The position numbers and the translations under genes were made by a program. The notes under the pieces are model-generated. The model saw only the letters and a program-made list of their open reading frames with translations, searched no databases and was not told the origin of the DNA. From positions 28,632,076-28,696,075 of the forward strand of contig NC_085871.1 in NCBI RefSeq assembly GCF_034702125.1: a stretch of 64,000 bases of DNA, read 5' to 3'. Source of the stretch: Engraulis encrasicolus (lineage: Eukaryota; Chordata; Actinopteri; Clupeiformes; Engraulidae). Below are positions 37,501 through 46,286 of the stretch, piece after piece. Position 1 is the first letter of the stretch; each line of letters begins with the position of its first letter.

Positions 37501-38635
37501 CGCAGGCAGCTCTGCTTGGTTTCTAGGTTGTTTTCTCAAGATCATGAAATTATTGATTAATTATATCGTTATCAGCGGACTGCAAGTGACACAAAGCTAC
37601 TGTGTGACCGTTCCTGAAAATTCAGCTTTTGTTTCGTCAGGTTTAGCATGTATCAGTTATCCTTTCCAATCCTAGTGGTAATAACAGAGATTCTTTAAGT
37701 ATATAGAGATATGGCAACATAATAGGTTTCTATGGGGACCTAACGTGACCAGGTTCCTGTCTGCCTAAAGGGGCGTGTCATAATGCTCCTACAATGAATA
37801 GAACAGTCCTTAGGTCTGCCTAGGTCTGCCTAAAGGGGGATTTCCCCCACCTCCCCCTTGCAATAATAGAACCCGGAAACAATGGGCCAATGGAACATCT
37901 CTGTCTCTACTCTCTCTGGTAATAATTTAACATTCAGATGGTTGCTGATCTCCTTCCATCCTTTCACTTTTTTGCCTTAATTTCGATAGGACAGTAATGC
38001 AATGACAGGAAGCGAATGGGAATCGAACCCGGATCAGCCGCGTAGTAGACGAGTGCCCTACCGTTAGCGTCAGGGTAGGGCCAAGTGTGTGTAATGTTTA
38101 CTTGAAGTGTCATATTAATTGGGTTGGGCAAATAAGCTTGACGCTTCCAGTTTGTTACACAGAGAGGTGTTCAGTGTGACCAAACACCTACCCAGCACAT
38201 AGGCAATCAAGTAGTTGGAGATGGAGCCAAAACCAACAAAGAAGAAGCAGATGGTGAAGGCCTCCCAGTTGGGCGAGAAGATCTGAGCGAACGTGGTCAG
38301 TGTCTGCACGGCCATCATGAAAAAGAGTGTAGGCCTCCTGCCCAGTCTGAAAGAGGAAAAGAGAAACCACACACACGCACGCACACGTCCAAGTGCACAG
38401 AAACATGCAGACAGACACACAGATAGATCCAAGCTTCATAGTCATGGTCCTTGTTAAGGTGTTGAAAATCACAAAAATTGTGTGGTGGGGGAAAGCAAAG
38501 GACACTAACCTGTCTGACATTTGCCCTGAAAAAAATGTACCAACGAGTGCTCCCGCATAATGGAGGGAAGTGGTCAGGGGGACTTTGTACTCATTTTCAC
38601 ACACCAGTTCCCACTAAAGTGCCATTAGAATTCAT

Positions 38636-38733
<98 letters not shown>

Positions 38734-41700
38734 AATGGATGAATTCCAGTGACCATCTTGTGCATATTGTGTGTATTTAAAACAATTAATCAGATTACGT
38801 TGGCAGGAAGTGAGTTAGCAGTTTTGCTGAGTCATGTTACTGTGGCAGCTATGGCCAAATGCTTAAAGGGACACTGTGTGAGATTTTGGGTCGTTTATTT
38901 CCGGAATTCATGCTGCCCATTCACTAATGTTACCTTTTTCATGAATACTTACCACCACCATTAAATTCTAAGTATTCACTATGACTGGAAAAATTGCACT
39001 TTTCATACATGAAAAGGGGGATCTTCTCCATGGTCCGCCATTTTGAATTTCCAAAAATAGCCATTTTTAGCTGCAAAAATGACTGTACTTGGACCACACA
39101 AGAAAATATTTGTTTATTTCTTAGTAAACGTTCATGTAAAGATCAAATTTGGCAATAGGCAGCTCAGTTTCAATGAGCAGCATAGTTGCAGTACCTTTTT
39201 TGACCATTTCCTGCACAGTGTCCCTTTAAAGGTAGAGTATGTAATACGTTAAGCAGCTTCTCATTCAAAAATGATTTTTTAAAAAGGTACACTGTAGAGT
39301 ATTTTTGGTAGTTTATTACCAGAATTCATGCTGCCCATTCACAAATGTTACCCTTTTCATGAATACTTACCACCACCATCAAATTATAAGTATTCACTAT
39401 GACTGGAAAAATTGCACTTTTCATACATGAAAAGGGGGATCTTCTCCATTGTCTGCCATTTTGAATGTTCAGAAATAGACATTTTAGCGGCAAATCTTAC
39501 TGCGCTTTGGTCATACTAGTAAATATTAGTACATTATTTAGTAACTATTTATGAAAAGATCAAAATTGGCAGTAGACACAGGAGATTTTCAATGAGCAGC
39601 ATTGTTGCAATATCTACTCTGGCCACCATCCTACACAGTGTACCTTTAAAGGAACCCAAATTACTGTATCCAAAACATTCAATCACACTGAATGAACACA
39701 AAATACACAGGTACATTGAATATGAATAAAATGTGTTAATTAAATGTAATTAGTTAATTAAACTAATATTTGTGCACACTTGTCCACTTTTAAAGCCAAC
39801 AGGCTTATTTTTCTAAAGAACGCACTCACACACGATACACGATTGTGTCTTTATTATGAGATGTTCCAAAGTCTTACTGTATCTTACTGTAAGTTTACAC
39901 TATAGGTGTAAATCCAGGTTTCATAAAGCGCGGGCCATATCATGTTTCCTTCTAAAAATATAATGAGAAGCTCTGAGCTAACTGCATCAAATTTGACGTG
40001 TTTCTCTACCCTATAAACATGGCGTGTCACTTGCACATAGAGTAACTCTTACAGAACTGTACTACCTGTTTACAGGTAAGTTCAATGTTTTTACTTTTGC
40101 TGCTATGTGTGTGTGTGGGGCGGGGGGGGGGGGGTGTGTGTGGATTGGCCTATATGGTAGAGGTCAGCAGTTGCGGTCCTGGTACTTGCACAAAAGGTTG
40201 TATGAGACTAGCCACAAGAAAACAGGCCGCAAATAAGCCAATGGGCATACTGAGTCAAGCGTCGACTCTGATTCTTACAGTGATACCATACACATGGGCA
40301 CAGACATTCTCGAGGGAGGGCAGGGTGGATGTGGAACTTCCAGCTGCCTTAGGATATATAGAGGCTGTATATCATATTGGGTCATTGTCACATGCTTTTG
40401 ATCATCAAGCATTTGTCCCTAGATGACCATGTCAACATGGATCAGAGTACATTGTGACGAAAAAAAATGAAAAAAGAACTTTCAAAAAGGGCATTTTATG
40501 TCCTGTAGGGCAAAGGGACAGGCGCTTTAGCACCACCATACAACTTCTCAATGGGCCCGTTTATATGCGCATCAATGAACCGTTTATGATCAGGTTTTTG
40601 TAGTTGCCGGTTTATTCGAGCGCTCATGTAACAGAATAAACAGTTTTCATAATCGGTTTATTGCCATTGGTTTATGAGAAATCCGATTTGCACAGGTAGG
40701 TTTTTGGCTAATTAACTGATTTCTGAAGACATGTATCCAGTATAATCGGGTTATTATCAGGTTATTGACATTCTAGAAGGATAAGTGTTAAGAAATTCTC
40801 TGCATTTATAAATGTATTATTGAAAATATAAAATGTGATAAAAATGTAACATAGTTAGGAGTTTGCTTTTTGTGTTTCTAGTTAGACTCTGTTTGGTTAA
40901 ACCCTGTGTGAACTCTTTCTATGTGTGAGCTCTGACATCCGTGTTGTCACTTGCTGTGAGTTCTGTTATCTGTGTTGTCACAGATAAGTTACCACCTGGC
41001 TTGTATGTTTATTCTTCATTAGCTGAACTATGTCCTTGTTTGGTTAAACTTACAATTCTGTTAGTGATTACTTGTTAGCGGACAATAAAGGCAGGGCCAA
41101 AACCGTTAGCGGGCTGTGGGATTGTCTCAGTGCTTTAAGATCTATGCGCTGGGCAAGACCTCCATTCTGCTGCAGTTTTTAAATGCTATCTCTGTCTCGT
41201 GTGGGTTTTCTTTCAGGTCAATTTGATAAGGTGATACAGTGAATTTATTCACAGTAAGTAGCCAATCACAAGCCTTAAACGCAACCCTGCATATAAACAG
41301 CAATAACCTGTTTATTCCAATAACCTGTTTACTCCAATAACCCGATTATTGCGGCCATATAAACGGGCTCAATGTGTTCACTCCTTGAAGTAGGAAACAG
41401 AGAAATTAGCTCTGAAAGTTTATCTTGCCCATAGGAAAGACATGAAGTTAGACGAAATGATATTTATGTATATTTATATGGATGTGAATATGTAAATATG
41501 TAGCTATATATAAGGATCAAAGACATTTTTTGGGCTCAGACGTCAGGTGGCACAATGGCATCTAATGCCCATAAATTAAATAGTGATTGGTGGTTGGTAT
41601 TTTGCAATGAATATGCATCTTAGATAGTCCACTAAAAACAAACAAACAAAACATCCATACAATAATGGCACTGGCTGTCCTTGCACCGCCTTGATGTGTG

Positions 41701-42422
41701 CTACTGCTGAAACATCACTGTCCCAGATAACGGTAACGATGATGGACAGGTAGACTGGATAATGTTTACACTGGGGTCCTTCTTTCAGGATATGACCTAA
41801 TACTGTATGTGGGGATTCTGGGGGCTAAACACTTGAACCAATTTGCGTTAATATTTGTTTTCCATGGGCTACTTATGAAGTACAAACTATGCAGTGTTGT
41901 TGATGCTGCCAACACAATTTTGAAAAATTGATCACTCACCTCGGTGACGATGGTGGACTGATAGATCTCTTTGCTGTACTTCCATCCATCCAGGCATCTC
42001 TCCTGTGGGACCTCACTGAGGTTCACGTCCACATGAGGGTCTAGGTCGAGCAAGGAGAAGTTCCTGAGCGCGTCCAGCTTGTACCTGCTGCAGGAGCTCC
42101 GTCTCAGCACTCCTTTCACCTCTTCCAGGGGGATGCTCACGTTCCTCCAGCCATCGCTGATGTTACTGTCCGGGGGTACCAGACACTCGTGGGGCGGCGT
42201 GTCCGCCACAAACACGATATAGGCACCTGTGAACCCATTGGGCAGGATACTGACTGCCAGGCAGAGGAAGATTAAACGCTGGAACGGGCCCCAGGAGCCA
42301 AGGAAGGAAGTGATTTCTTCCAGGTCCCGAATCGCTGGACTGTTTTTTAATCCATGTATGTGTGTATGCGTGTCTTGACAGGAGTTCATACGGTTCATGT
42401 CTGGCATGTTCCTGTCTGGCAT
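17830..42422 (-). CDS. slc22a5-like: Gene B: complete ten-exon OCTN-type SLC22 carnitine/organic-cation transporter with displaced start
   Basis: Tandem paralogue of gene A. Ten coding blocks (41940-42332, 38510-38613, 38192-38346, 36207-36378, 32155-32281, 29108-29208, 27855-28069, 26439-26621, 19681-19816, 17830-17902) join in phase to 552 residues plus stop, matching the 551-557 aa of human OCTN1/OCTN2. It shows the MFS loop GQMSDRLGRRP, the signature [25 protein letters not shown] in TM8, FPTVVRN between TM10 and TM11, and [12 protein letters not shown] after TM12. Glycosylation sites N57, N64 and N91 are kept. Odd points: the codon aligned with the family start Met is ATT (42330-42332). 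In-frame ATGs at 42422, 42407, 42398 and 42389 would add 19-30 residues, and a stop lies just above them. The Walker-A-like motif reads GCETLGPK. Intron 8 is about 6.6 kb and full of repeats. Function is inferred from family; it could be an active transporter or one in early decay. Confidence 0.92.
17985..18185 (+). repeat. Dispersed repeat H, copy 1
   Basis: GCTCAGACGTCAGGTG through GGTGTGTGCTACAACTAAAA; a related copy is at 41535-41730. Both are in introns of gene B (9 and 1). Probably a MITE; ends not fixed. Confidence 0.6.
18294..18430. repeat. hAT-like repeat fragment with AAAAGTAACTAAGTTA motifs
   Basis: Begins CAGTGTTGCCACAGTTACT and repeats AAAGTAACTAAGTTA, as in the element at 30749-31983. 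Fragment only. Confidence 0.6.
18811..18880. repeat. (TG)n microsatellite
   Basis: About 70 bp of TG in intron 9 of gene B. Confidence 0.97.
19431..19542. repeat. (TG)n-(CGTG)n microsatellite
   Basis: TG, then about 48 bp of CGTG units, then TG again, about 140 bp from gene B exon 9. Confidence 0.97.
19681..19816 (-). CDS. slc22a5-like: Gene B exon 9
   Basis: 136 nt, acceptor TGCTTGTAG|GA and donor AAAGG|GTAAGT. It encodes [20 protein letters not shown] (TM12), [20 protein letters not shown] and MQTMK. It lies about 6.6 kb downstream of exon 8, with a SINE, several MITEs and a TG repeat in the intron. Confidence 0.93.
20385..20825 (+). mobile_element. tRNA-derived SINE split by a MULE-like insertion
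   Basis: Head with pol III box-B-like GGTTCGAGTCC (about 20432), then pyrimidine-rich body, then tail ATAATAAAGGCC at about 20775. The body is cut by the insertion at 20512-20756. Confidence 0.8.
20512..20756. mobile_element. Mutator-like MITE (9-bp target duplication) inside the SINE
   Basis: Perfect direct flanks CTCTCACAC at 20503-20511 and 20757-20765. Ends are TAGCCTGATT and CCTGGCTA, sharing TAGCC with the element at 24853-25174. No coding sequence. Confidence 0.72.
21431..21839 (+). mobile_element. TTAA MITE family 2, copy 1
   Basis: Starts next to TTAA (21427-21430); the right flank is TTGA. Imperfect TIRs of over 100 bp (AAGGA..TTCAG/CTGCCAATTTCAA). An inverted relative follows 50 bp on. 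Confidence 0.8.
21890..22261 (-). mobile_element. TTAA MITE family 2, copy 2 (inverted)
   Basis: Flanked by TTAA. Ends AAGGACCAGTTCAG and CTGAACTGGTCCT. Its inside is reversed relative to copy 1, and its right TTAA is shared with the family 1 MITE that follows. Confidence 0.82.
22266..22624 (+). mobile_element. TTAA MITE family 1
   Basis: 359 bp flanked by TTAA, abutting the family 2 element. Ends AGGTGTACTGTG and ACAATGCACCTT. Confidence 0.85.
22630..24240. other. Intron 8 sequence of gene B, no gene seen
   Basis: No coding recognised. The part at about 23640-24160 looks promoter-like (GCATAAGAGCTCC, then CT-rich leader, then AATTAAAG) and might be a solo LTR of an unknown element, but no matching ends were found. 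Confidence 0.4.
24249..24350. repeat. Compact hairpin with AT loop
   Basis: Arms of about 38 bp (CCCCTTACCCTTGTGGGCTC... and its mirror) around a 25-bp (TA)-rich loop. Probably the centre of a fold-back element. Confidence 0.8.
24723..25404 (+). mobile_element. TTAA MITE family 1 with nested MULE-like MITE
   Basis: Ends AGGTGCACTGTG and CACAGTGCACCT, flanked by TTAA at 24719-24722 and 25405-25408. The unoccupied site in repeat J copy 2 (GCTGTAATTAAGGCTG) confirms the target. About 350 bp without its own insertion. Confidence 0.9.
24853..25174. mobile_element. Mutator-like MITE nested in the family 1 MITE
   Basis: 322 bp with TIRs of about 90 bp (TAGCC..TCACCGACGGTG, GCTGCC(A/G)TTAACATGC). 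Perfect 9-bp target duplication GGAAAATTG at 24844-24852 and 25175-25183. Confidence 0.85.
25645..26438. other. Intron 8 of gene B, no gene seen
   Basis: Short chance frames only. Sequence around 25700-25870 again resembles dispersed repeat material; no exon features were found. Confidence 0.4.
26439..26621 (-). CDS. slc22a5-like: Gene B exon 8
   Basis: 183 nt, acceptor TATTTTTCAG|AC and donor TTAG|GTGAGT. It encodes [20 protein letters not shown] (TM10), [11 protein letters not shown] and a TM11 segment ending SPFIVYLG. This is the most conserved SLC22 region. Confidence 0.95.
26630..27850. other. Intron 7 of gene B, no recognised feature
   Basis: Unique-looking sequence; only a short GTGTGTGTGTG run near 27330 and no convincing coding or repeat ends. 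Confidence 0.4.
27855..28069 (-). CDS. slc22a5-like: Gene B exon 7
   Basis: 215 nt, acceptor CACTGTAG|G and donor CATCAG|GTAAGG. It encodes [21 protein letters not shown]8 ([20 protein letters not shown]), the loop [11 protein letters not shown] and TM9 ([10 protein letters not shown]). Confidence 0.95.
28319..28560. repeat. hAT-like repeat fragment (CAGTGTTTCTCAA)
   Basis: Starts CAGTGTTTCTCAAACC and AGACCGAGGACCAC, a form common to vertebrate hAT MITEs. The right end was not located. Confidence 0.55.
28696..28960. mobile_element. hAT MITE with perfect 8-bp target duplication
   Basis: Ends CAGGGGTGTAGTGGG and CCCCACTACACCACTG. Flanks AGTATGAC at 28688-28695 and 28961-28968. In intron 6 of gene B, 150 bp from exon 6. 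Confidence 0.88.
29108..29208 (-). CDS. slc22a5-like: Gene B exon 6
   Basis: 101 nt, acceptor ATTGGCAG|ATT and donor CTATG|GTGAGT. It encodes [20 protein letters not shown] then TTICSLLW. Phase and length match family exon 6. It is much diverged from gene A exon 6 apart from EKKH, LD and LRSCN. Confidence 0.93.
29378..30117. mobile_element. hAT-type element, 740 bp
   Basis: Flanked by TTAGATAA at 29370-29377 and 30118-30125. Ends TAGAGGCGTCCGG and TTAATCATCTCTA. No transposase seen; inside holds GGATCA/TCCGG motifs. Confidence 0.8.
30551..30600 (-). pseudogene. Decayed half copy of slc22 exon 5 in intron 5 of gene B
   Basis: About 42 of 50 bases match the 3' half of gene B exon 5. It reads [16 protein letters not shown] and is followed by GCAAGC, a GC-type donor, instead of GTAAGC. 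The flanking AAGCTT also matches the true donor context. The 5' half and acceptor are missing, so it cannot be spliced as a normal exon 5. Confidence 0.8.
30749..31983. mobile_element. hAT-type element, 1.2 kb, non-coding
   Basis: Ends CAGTGTTGGGAGTAACTCG and GTAACTTTCCCAACAGTG. Perfect 8-bp duplication GGGAGAGG at 30741-30748 and 31984-31991. It splits an older fish repeat (30655-30748 plus 31984-32065). In intron 5 of gene B. Confidence 0.88.
32155..32281 (-). CDS. slc22a5-like: Gene B exon 5
   Basis: 127 nt, acceptor CACTCCAG|G and donor ACTGAG|GTAAGC. It encodes [19 protein letters not shown] and [19 protein letters not shown]. It matches gene A exon 5 closely. A half copy lies 1.6 kb further on at 30551-30600. 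Confidence 0.95.
32600..32795 (-). repeat. Reversed fragment of MITE family F
   Basis: GCCTAGCCACAACTTTTGGG and TTGCAAGATTATTG mirror the 57800-58097 copy; no clear ends. Confidence 0.6.
33429..33689. mobile_element. hAT MITE, 261 bp
   Basis: Ends GGTAACACTTTATTTAGCG and CCTAAAATAAAGTGTTACC. Perfect duplication TGATGTTT at 33421-33428 and 33690-33697. Same family as the outer element at 51579-53421. In intron 4 of gene B. Confidence 0.9.
33700..34670. other. Intron 4 of gene B, no gene seen
   Basis: Begins with GATGAAGGCGTAAGCCGAAA, a sequence common at the 3' tails of vertebrate non-LTR repeats; nothing else recognised. Confidence 0.4.
34673..35197. mobile_element. MITE with ACACTGTAAAA ends
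   Basis: Starts TACACTGTAAAAAAA, ends TTTTCACAGTGTA. Inner inverted pair AAGGCAACCTTCTGCA / TGCAGAAAGTTGCCTT. A related one is at 35551-35737. Confidence 0.65.
35551..35737. mobile_element. Small MITE with TGTAAAACATTGCA ends
   Basis: CTGTAAAACATTGCAGCC mirrored by GGCTTGCAATGTTTTACA, with GTTGCCCTGCTGCCTTAAG mirrored inside. Confidence 0.72.
35963..36140. mobile_element. Small hAT-like MITE
   Basis: CAGGGCTCTAAATTAAC mirrored by GTTAATTTAGAGCCC, 65 bp from gene B exon 4. Related sequence at about 56765-57150 and 63560-63920. Confidence 0.72.
36207..36378 (-). CDS. slc22a5-like: Gene B exon 4
   Basis: 172 nt, acceptor TTTGGTGCAG|GC and donor TGGTG|GTGAGA. It encodes [19 protein letters not shown]5/TM6 and GLLYIPLWW. 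The OCTN nucleotide-binding-like motif is not conserved. Confidence 0.94.
36438..36614 (+). mobile_element. tRNA-derived SINE
   Basis: Head with A-box-like GTGGCTCAATCGGG and B-box-like GATCGATTAC, CT-rich body, ACAATAAAGG tail and A12. In intron 3 of gene B. Confidence 0.75.
36620..37950. other. Intron 3 of gene B, no gene seen
   Basis: No features beyond short AT-rich tracts near 36710-36750 and a repeated TAGGTCTGCC near 37810. Confidence 0.4.
37955..38090 (-). mobile_element. tRNA-derived SINE, antisense
   Basis: Reverse complement shows B-box GGTTCGATTCCC and the CCTGTCATTGCATTACTGTC body. It sits 100 bp from gene B exon 3. Confidence 0.72.
38192..38346 (-). CDS. slc22a5-like: Gene B exon 3
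   Basis: 155 nt, acceptor CCTCTTTCAG|A and donor CTGG|GTAGGT. It encodes [19 protein letters not shown]3/TM4 and [10 protein letters not shown]. Only about 160 nt of intron separate it from exon 2. Confidence 0.94.
38510..38613 (-). CDS. slc22a5-like: Gene B exon 2
   Basis: 104 nt, acceptor CACTTTAG|TGG and donor GACAG|GTTAGT. It encodes [21 protein letters not shown]2 and GQMSDR. A GA dinucleotide tract lies about 25 nt upstream of the acceptor. Confidence 0.94.
38638..38730. repeat. (GA)n microsatellite
   Basis: About 92 bp of pure GA; TC on the gene strand, upstream of the exon 2 acceptor. Confidence 0.97.
38867..39225 (+). mobile_element. TTAA MITE family 1
   Basis: 359 bp, ends AGGGACACTGTG and CACAGTGTCCCT, flanked by TTAA. 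First of a tandem pair in the same orientation. Confidence 0.88.
39283..39645 (+). mobile_element. TTAA MITE family 1
   Basis: 363 bp, ends AAAGGTACACTGT and ACAGTGTACCT, flanked by TTAA; 57 bp from the previous copy, yet the two differ enough to be separate insertions. Confidence 0.88.
40549..41373. mobile_element. TIR element in intron 1 of gene B
   Basis: GGGCCCGTTTATATG mirrored by CATATAAACGGGCTC. Inner repeats ATAACCTGTTTA/TAAACAG. Between about 40840 and 41230 it holds a transcript-like block with AATAAAGG (41083). Superfamily not clear. Confidence 0.6.
41535..41730 (+). repeat. Dispersed repeat H, copy 2
   Basis: GCTCAGACGTCAGGTGGCAC to GATGTGTGCTACTGCTG, related to 17985-18185. Confidence 0.6.
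41940..42422 (-). CDS. slc22a5-like: Gene B exon 1 with 5' extension
   Basis: Donor GAG|GTGAGT at 41934-41939. The conserved part (from 42332) reads (I)[20 protein letters not shown]1 with SILPNGFTG, then the same extracellular loop as gene A. The canonical start is ATT. The frame runs up through ATGs at 42389, 42398, 42407 and 42422 (repeat-like MPDRN / MPDMN) to a TGA about 24 nt further up. The ATG at 42422 has G at -3 and that at 42407 has A at -3. I give 42422 as the longest plausible start; the real start is uncertain. Confidence 0.8.
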
Positions 42423-42565
42423 TTCGAAGAGCAACAAATGAGTAACGTTTCAGCAGCAGCCCCTCAAAATAAGCAGAGCGGAAGGAGGCTGGGCACTGGC
42501 AGTGATTAGGATGAGAAACTTTGAGGGAAGTTCAGGTCTTGTTTCAAGGGTCAGGTCAAATACAT

Positions 42566-42566
<1 letters not shown>

Positions 42567-42659
<93 letters not shown>
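42567..42659. repeat. (CA)n microsatellite upstream of gene B
   Basis: About 92 bp of CA, 145 bp upstream of the ATG at 42422. Confidence 0.97.
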
Positions 42660-42663
<4 letters not shown>

Positions 42664-42750
42664 TCTTACTTCAGCACACCTCTGGGGTCAGGGTGCAAAT
42701 GAATAACAAAATAAATGTGGAAGTTTCGCAATGCATGGTCATAGTTTCAT

Positions 42751-42922
<172 letters not shown>

Positions 42923-42959
42923 GCTACAACATGCCAACATAGACCACTATTTATTGATT

Positions 42960-44047
42960 AATGACATAATATTTACATTTTATTATTTACATACATACGC
43001 ATTTGAGTCACCTTCATTTCCAGATATGTAGACAGGTGGAATTTCTTTTGTATCCTTGCCTTTGTCTTAAAGTATTGTTGAATAATGTTTCATTACTGAT
43101 ACTAGGGATTAAAAAAACAGAGAATGTATACACATCAGTCACCCAGGTGCTAGACCAAACAGAAGATCATTGACAGTACATTAAAAACTTTGCGGACCTT
43201 TATTAACCCATTGTGTCCCATTGTGGAGCGACATATACGCTGCATTCAGGTTCTTGAGATTTGAGCTGTTTCATTAAAAATGTGGGTATGTTAGAGCTGA
43301 ATGAACACATTCTAGTGTAAAATGAAGGTTCTAGCTTTTACATGCAACTTATTTCATGTTTTTATGTGCGTTGGAGGCTGAGATATTTAGGCTTTAATAG
43401 GGAGAGGGCACGTTTTTCCAAGAAGGTCTTAGGCTAAAATGTGTCAAGTCCTTCCAGCAATCTTCAAGGGTTAACAATCATTAACTGTAATGTGATAAGG
43501 GTAAATACGACTCAAAGGTTCAGTGGAGAATCCAAAGATAACAGAAGACAATGAAAGACATATGGCTGTTTTCGTTTGTAGAAACGTTTCCTTGAAAGCC
43601 TGGGAGGGGCAAATTTGGGGACTGCCATTCGTCACATTATGCGCAAAGTGGCTACTAACAATGTCCTGATGTAATCCAGCCTGAGAGGTCAGTAATGTAA
43701 CCAACAAGGTTATGGGAACGAGGTTATGGAAAAGTTGCAGGAACAAACATGACACGAAGAAGAATAAAGGGATGGTGAGAGGACGGTGAGGGAACAAAAT
43801 GCATGCATAACGCTCTGGGAACCAAAATTAGACCATCCTGCCAACCAAGTAAGAATGACAACAGAACCAAAAAATGGGCAACGTACCCAGAACTAAACTG
43901 CAACCAAATGCTTGTATTCCACCAACATTTTAAAGTGGGGAGGATTCTGAGATGGTGTATCTTCGAAAAGTAGCATGTCCTTTTTCTCCTATGGGTTCTG
44001 TTGGGTATTGAGCCAGGTTCTCCTGTTATTATGTTTGACCCTATGAG
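42960..44047. other. Upstream flank of gene B, no gene seen
   Basis: No recognised coding or repeats with clear ends. Confidence 0.4.
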
Positions 44048-45379
44048 GCTACCGCCAGGGCCGTCGTTAGGCCTATTTTAGGGGGGGTTTAGCCCCCCTA
44101 CATTACTATTAGCCCCCCCTTAAACGATTTTGCAAAAAAAAAAAAAAAAAAATTTTTTTTTTTTTACATTTTTCCAAAAACAAATGCAGTAAAGCACTGA
44201 ATACGAACCACCAAGAAGGCAAGTTAATCTGAATACCTGAGTTCCTGTTTGCTTTTTTATTGTTTAATGCCACTTATATCCTACTGCACAGCAATAAAAG
44301 CAGGGTGCACAGCAATATGTTATGCGGGGGGGGAAACAGGTAGAGGATTGTGCTTTGTGACTAACACCTCGAGAAAAGTGTAATTACTTACACGGATGAA
44401 ATCTTCAGACCCAAAGTACCAATGTTCACTCACAATACCCGTGTAATAAATACATTTGACATCGTCTTTAAATTATAGTTGAGCTTTAATATTTGTCTTA
44501 ACAGTTTGAAAACACACATGAACTGATTAAAATAGCTACTAATGGAGTAAAAATGACCTAATATCTGCCAGGGATGCAGAGTTTTCCAAGTAAGGAACCT
44601 GTTTGAATGAATCGCTTCCTGATCACTGCTTCTCCTGGAGACGCGCAGTTAGTAACTCCTTAAAGTTCCTAGTCCTTGTGTAAATTATGCTCTCTGCCTT
44701 TTTATCTAATCATTTTAACTTCCGTAGGCCTACATAATATTCATCAGTTGAAACATTTTGAAATGTTTTGTTTAGCTTACATATTAGGAACGTTCATTAA
44801 AATGTGAATTAAAAAAAAATCACTCTAACTAGTGTTTACAAATCGTTATGGTGCTCTTAAAATAATTGTTCAAGAAGATGCTTTTGCACACCTCTGTAGG
44901 TGGGCAGGTGCGTAGGATATTATCCCAGTGGGGTTGTCATTCAAGTGTAAAGAAATCCTGCACACTGTCCATTCCACCAACAAACTTTAATACAACATGA
45001 AGAAGGTCGGATGACCGAAACAATTGTGAACTGCCTGTACGCAGGGCAAGGTGTGTCCCTCTGTCTTGCCGTCGTTTAAAGACGTCACGAGACGTTAGCG
45101 GCCGCTGAATGGGGCACCTAAGTCTCCACCCCTTCCGGGCGGCTTATGGGGCTGGCAACGCAAAAACTTTTGACTGTGCTGTAATGGACTGATCAAAGCT
45201 ATTTTCCGATCCACCTCGCATTTCCCCGTCGATCACACATATGCTGTGCCTCAGAATTAATAAAAACCATTGGTGTGCTTGTTGACTTCACTTGGCAAGC
45301 GATTTTTGAGTTGTGTTTGTGCAAAAATATACAATTATTTGGACTACACAACAGACGTCGCATGTCCGACGTGCAGCCA

Positions 45380-45735
45380 CTTAAAGCGATGGTTCGGAGT
45401 AGAATCCATTTGAACCGTGACACCCATCCACCTTTACACCCGAAGTGTTTTCTGCCGCAGGCTTACATCAACAGAGTTGCCGTGTTATTCGATGTTTATT
45501 CCGGATAGCTTGACTCAAGCGCATATGGATCCTGGGCACCGTCTCCAAACTTTCCCCACAAAAATAACATGTCATGACACCAAACTTCTACAGTATAACA
45601 AATGTGGTTTGTACTCGCAAAAAGATGAATTTGAAACTTTGTACATAGTCCAGGAGTTTATTAGTAACAACACACGAGACGATTAGCTTTTCTGCTGCTA
45701 AACATCCGTCAACGTCACTTCCTCCAGCTGGGACT
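45380..45735 (+). repeat. Left arm of near-perfect inverted repeat
   Basis: 356 bp mirrored at 45921-46286; one 11-bp gap near the outer end (right arm longer) and a few mismatches near the inner end. Over 270 bp the two arms translate to the same 89-residue frame on opposite strands. Confidence 0.97.
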
Positions 45736-45858
45736 TTGTTGATGGAAACAAATACACGTGAGTCCGGAAGGCGGAAAACTCAAAAAGACAGCTTGCGCTA
45801 CAACTAGAAATTAACCACTTCGGATTTAAATTTTACCACGTTTAATAAATAGAAGACG

Positions 45859-45945
45859 ATGCCACACTCGTGCATATATCCTGGCTGTGGACTAAAACAC
45901 AAACCTTACAATAAGTGGACAGTCCCAGCTGGAGGAAGTGACGTC
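45859..45945 (+). pseudogene. Start of a THAP-type zinc-finger protein, truncated
   Basis: ATG at 45859 opens MPHSCIYPGCGLKHKPY: an N-terminal Met-Pro and a Cys-x4-Cys pair as in THAP domains. The frame then enters the right arm of the inverted repeat, where the expected later Cys/His and FP residues are not found. Remnant of a transposase or host THAP gene; not functional as read. Confidence 0.5.
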
Positions 45946-46286
45946 GACGGATGTTTAGCAGCAGAAAAGCTAATCGTCTCGTGTGTTGTTACTAATAAAC
46001 TCCTGGACTATGTACAAAGTTTCAAATTCATCTTTTTGTGAGTACAAACCACATTTGTTATACTGTAGAAGTTTGGTGTCATGACATGTTATTTTTGTGG
46101 GGAAAGTTTGGAGACGGTGCCCAGGATCCATATGCGCTTGAGTCAAGCTATCCGGAATAAACATCGAATAACACGGCAACTCTGTTGATGTAAGCCTGCG
46201 GCAGAAAACACTTCGGGTGTAAAGGTGGATGGGTGTCACGGTTCAAATGGCATTAGGGTGATTCTACTCCGAACCATCGCTTTAAG
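45921..46286 (-). repeat. Right arm of near-perfect inverted repeat
   Basis: 366 bp, mirror of 45380-45735; spacer of 185 bp. Confidence 0.97.

Noticed and set aside
38478..38780. Arg-Glu repeat frames (also near 5376, 9833, 15692)
   Set aside because: Translations of GA/TC microsatellites.
41728..41760. Stretch resembling the end of transporter exon 1 (ACGATGATGGACAGGTAGAC)
   Set aside because: Only about 20-25 bp match, next to a dispersed repeat; too short to call a duplicated exon.
45417..46239. Two identical 89-residue frames on opposite strands
   Set aside because: They are the same sequence in the two arms of an inverted repeat. The strand that continues from the THAP-like start has different reading, and neither frame has recognisable domains.
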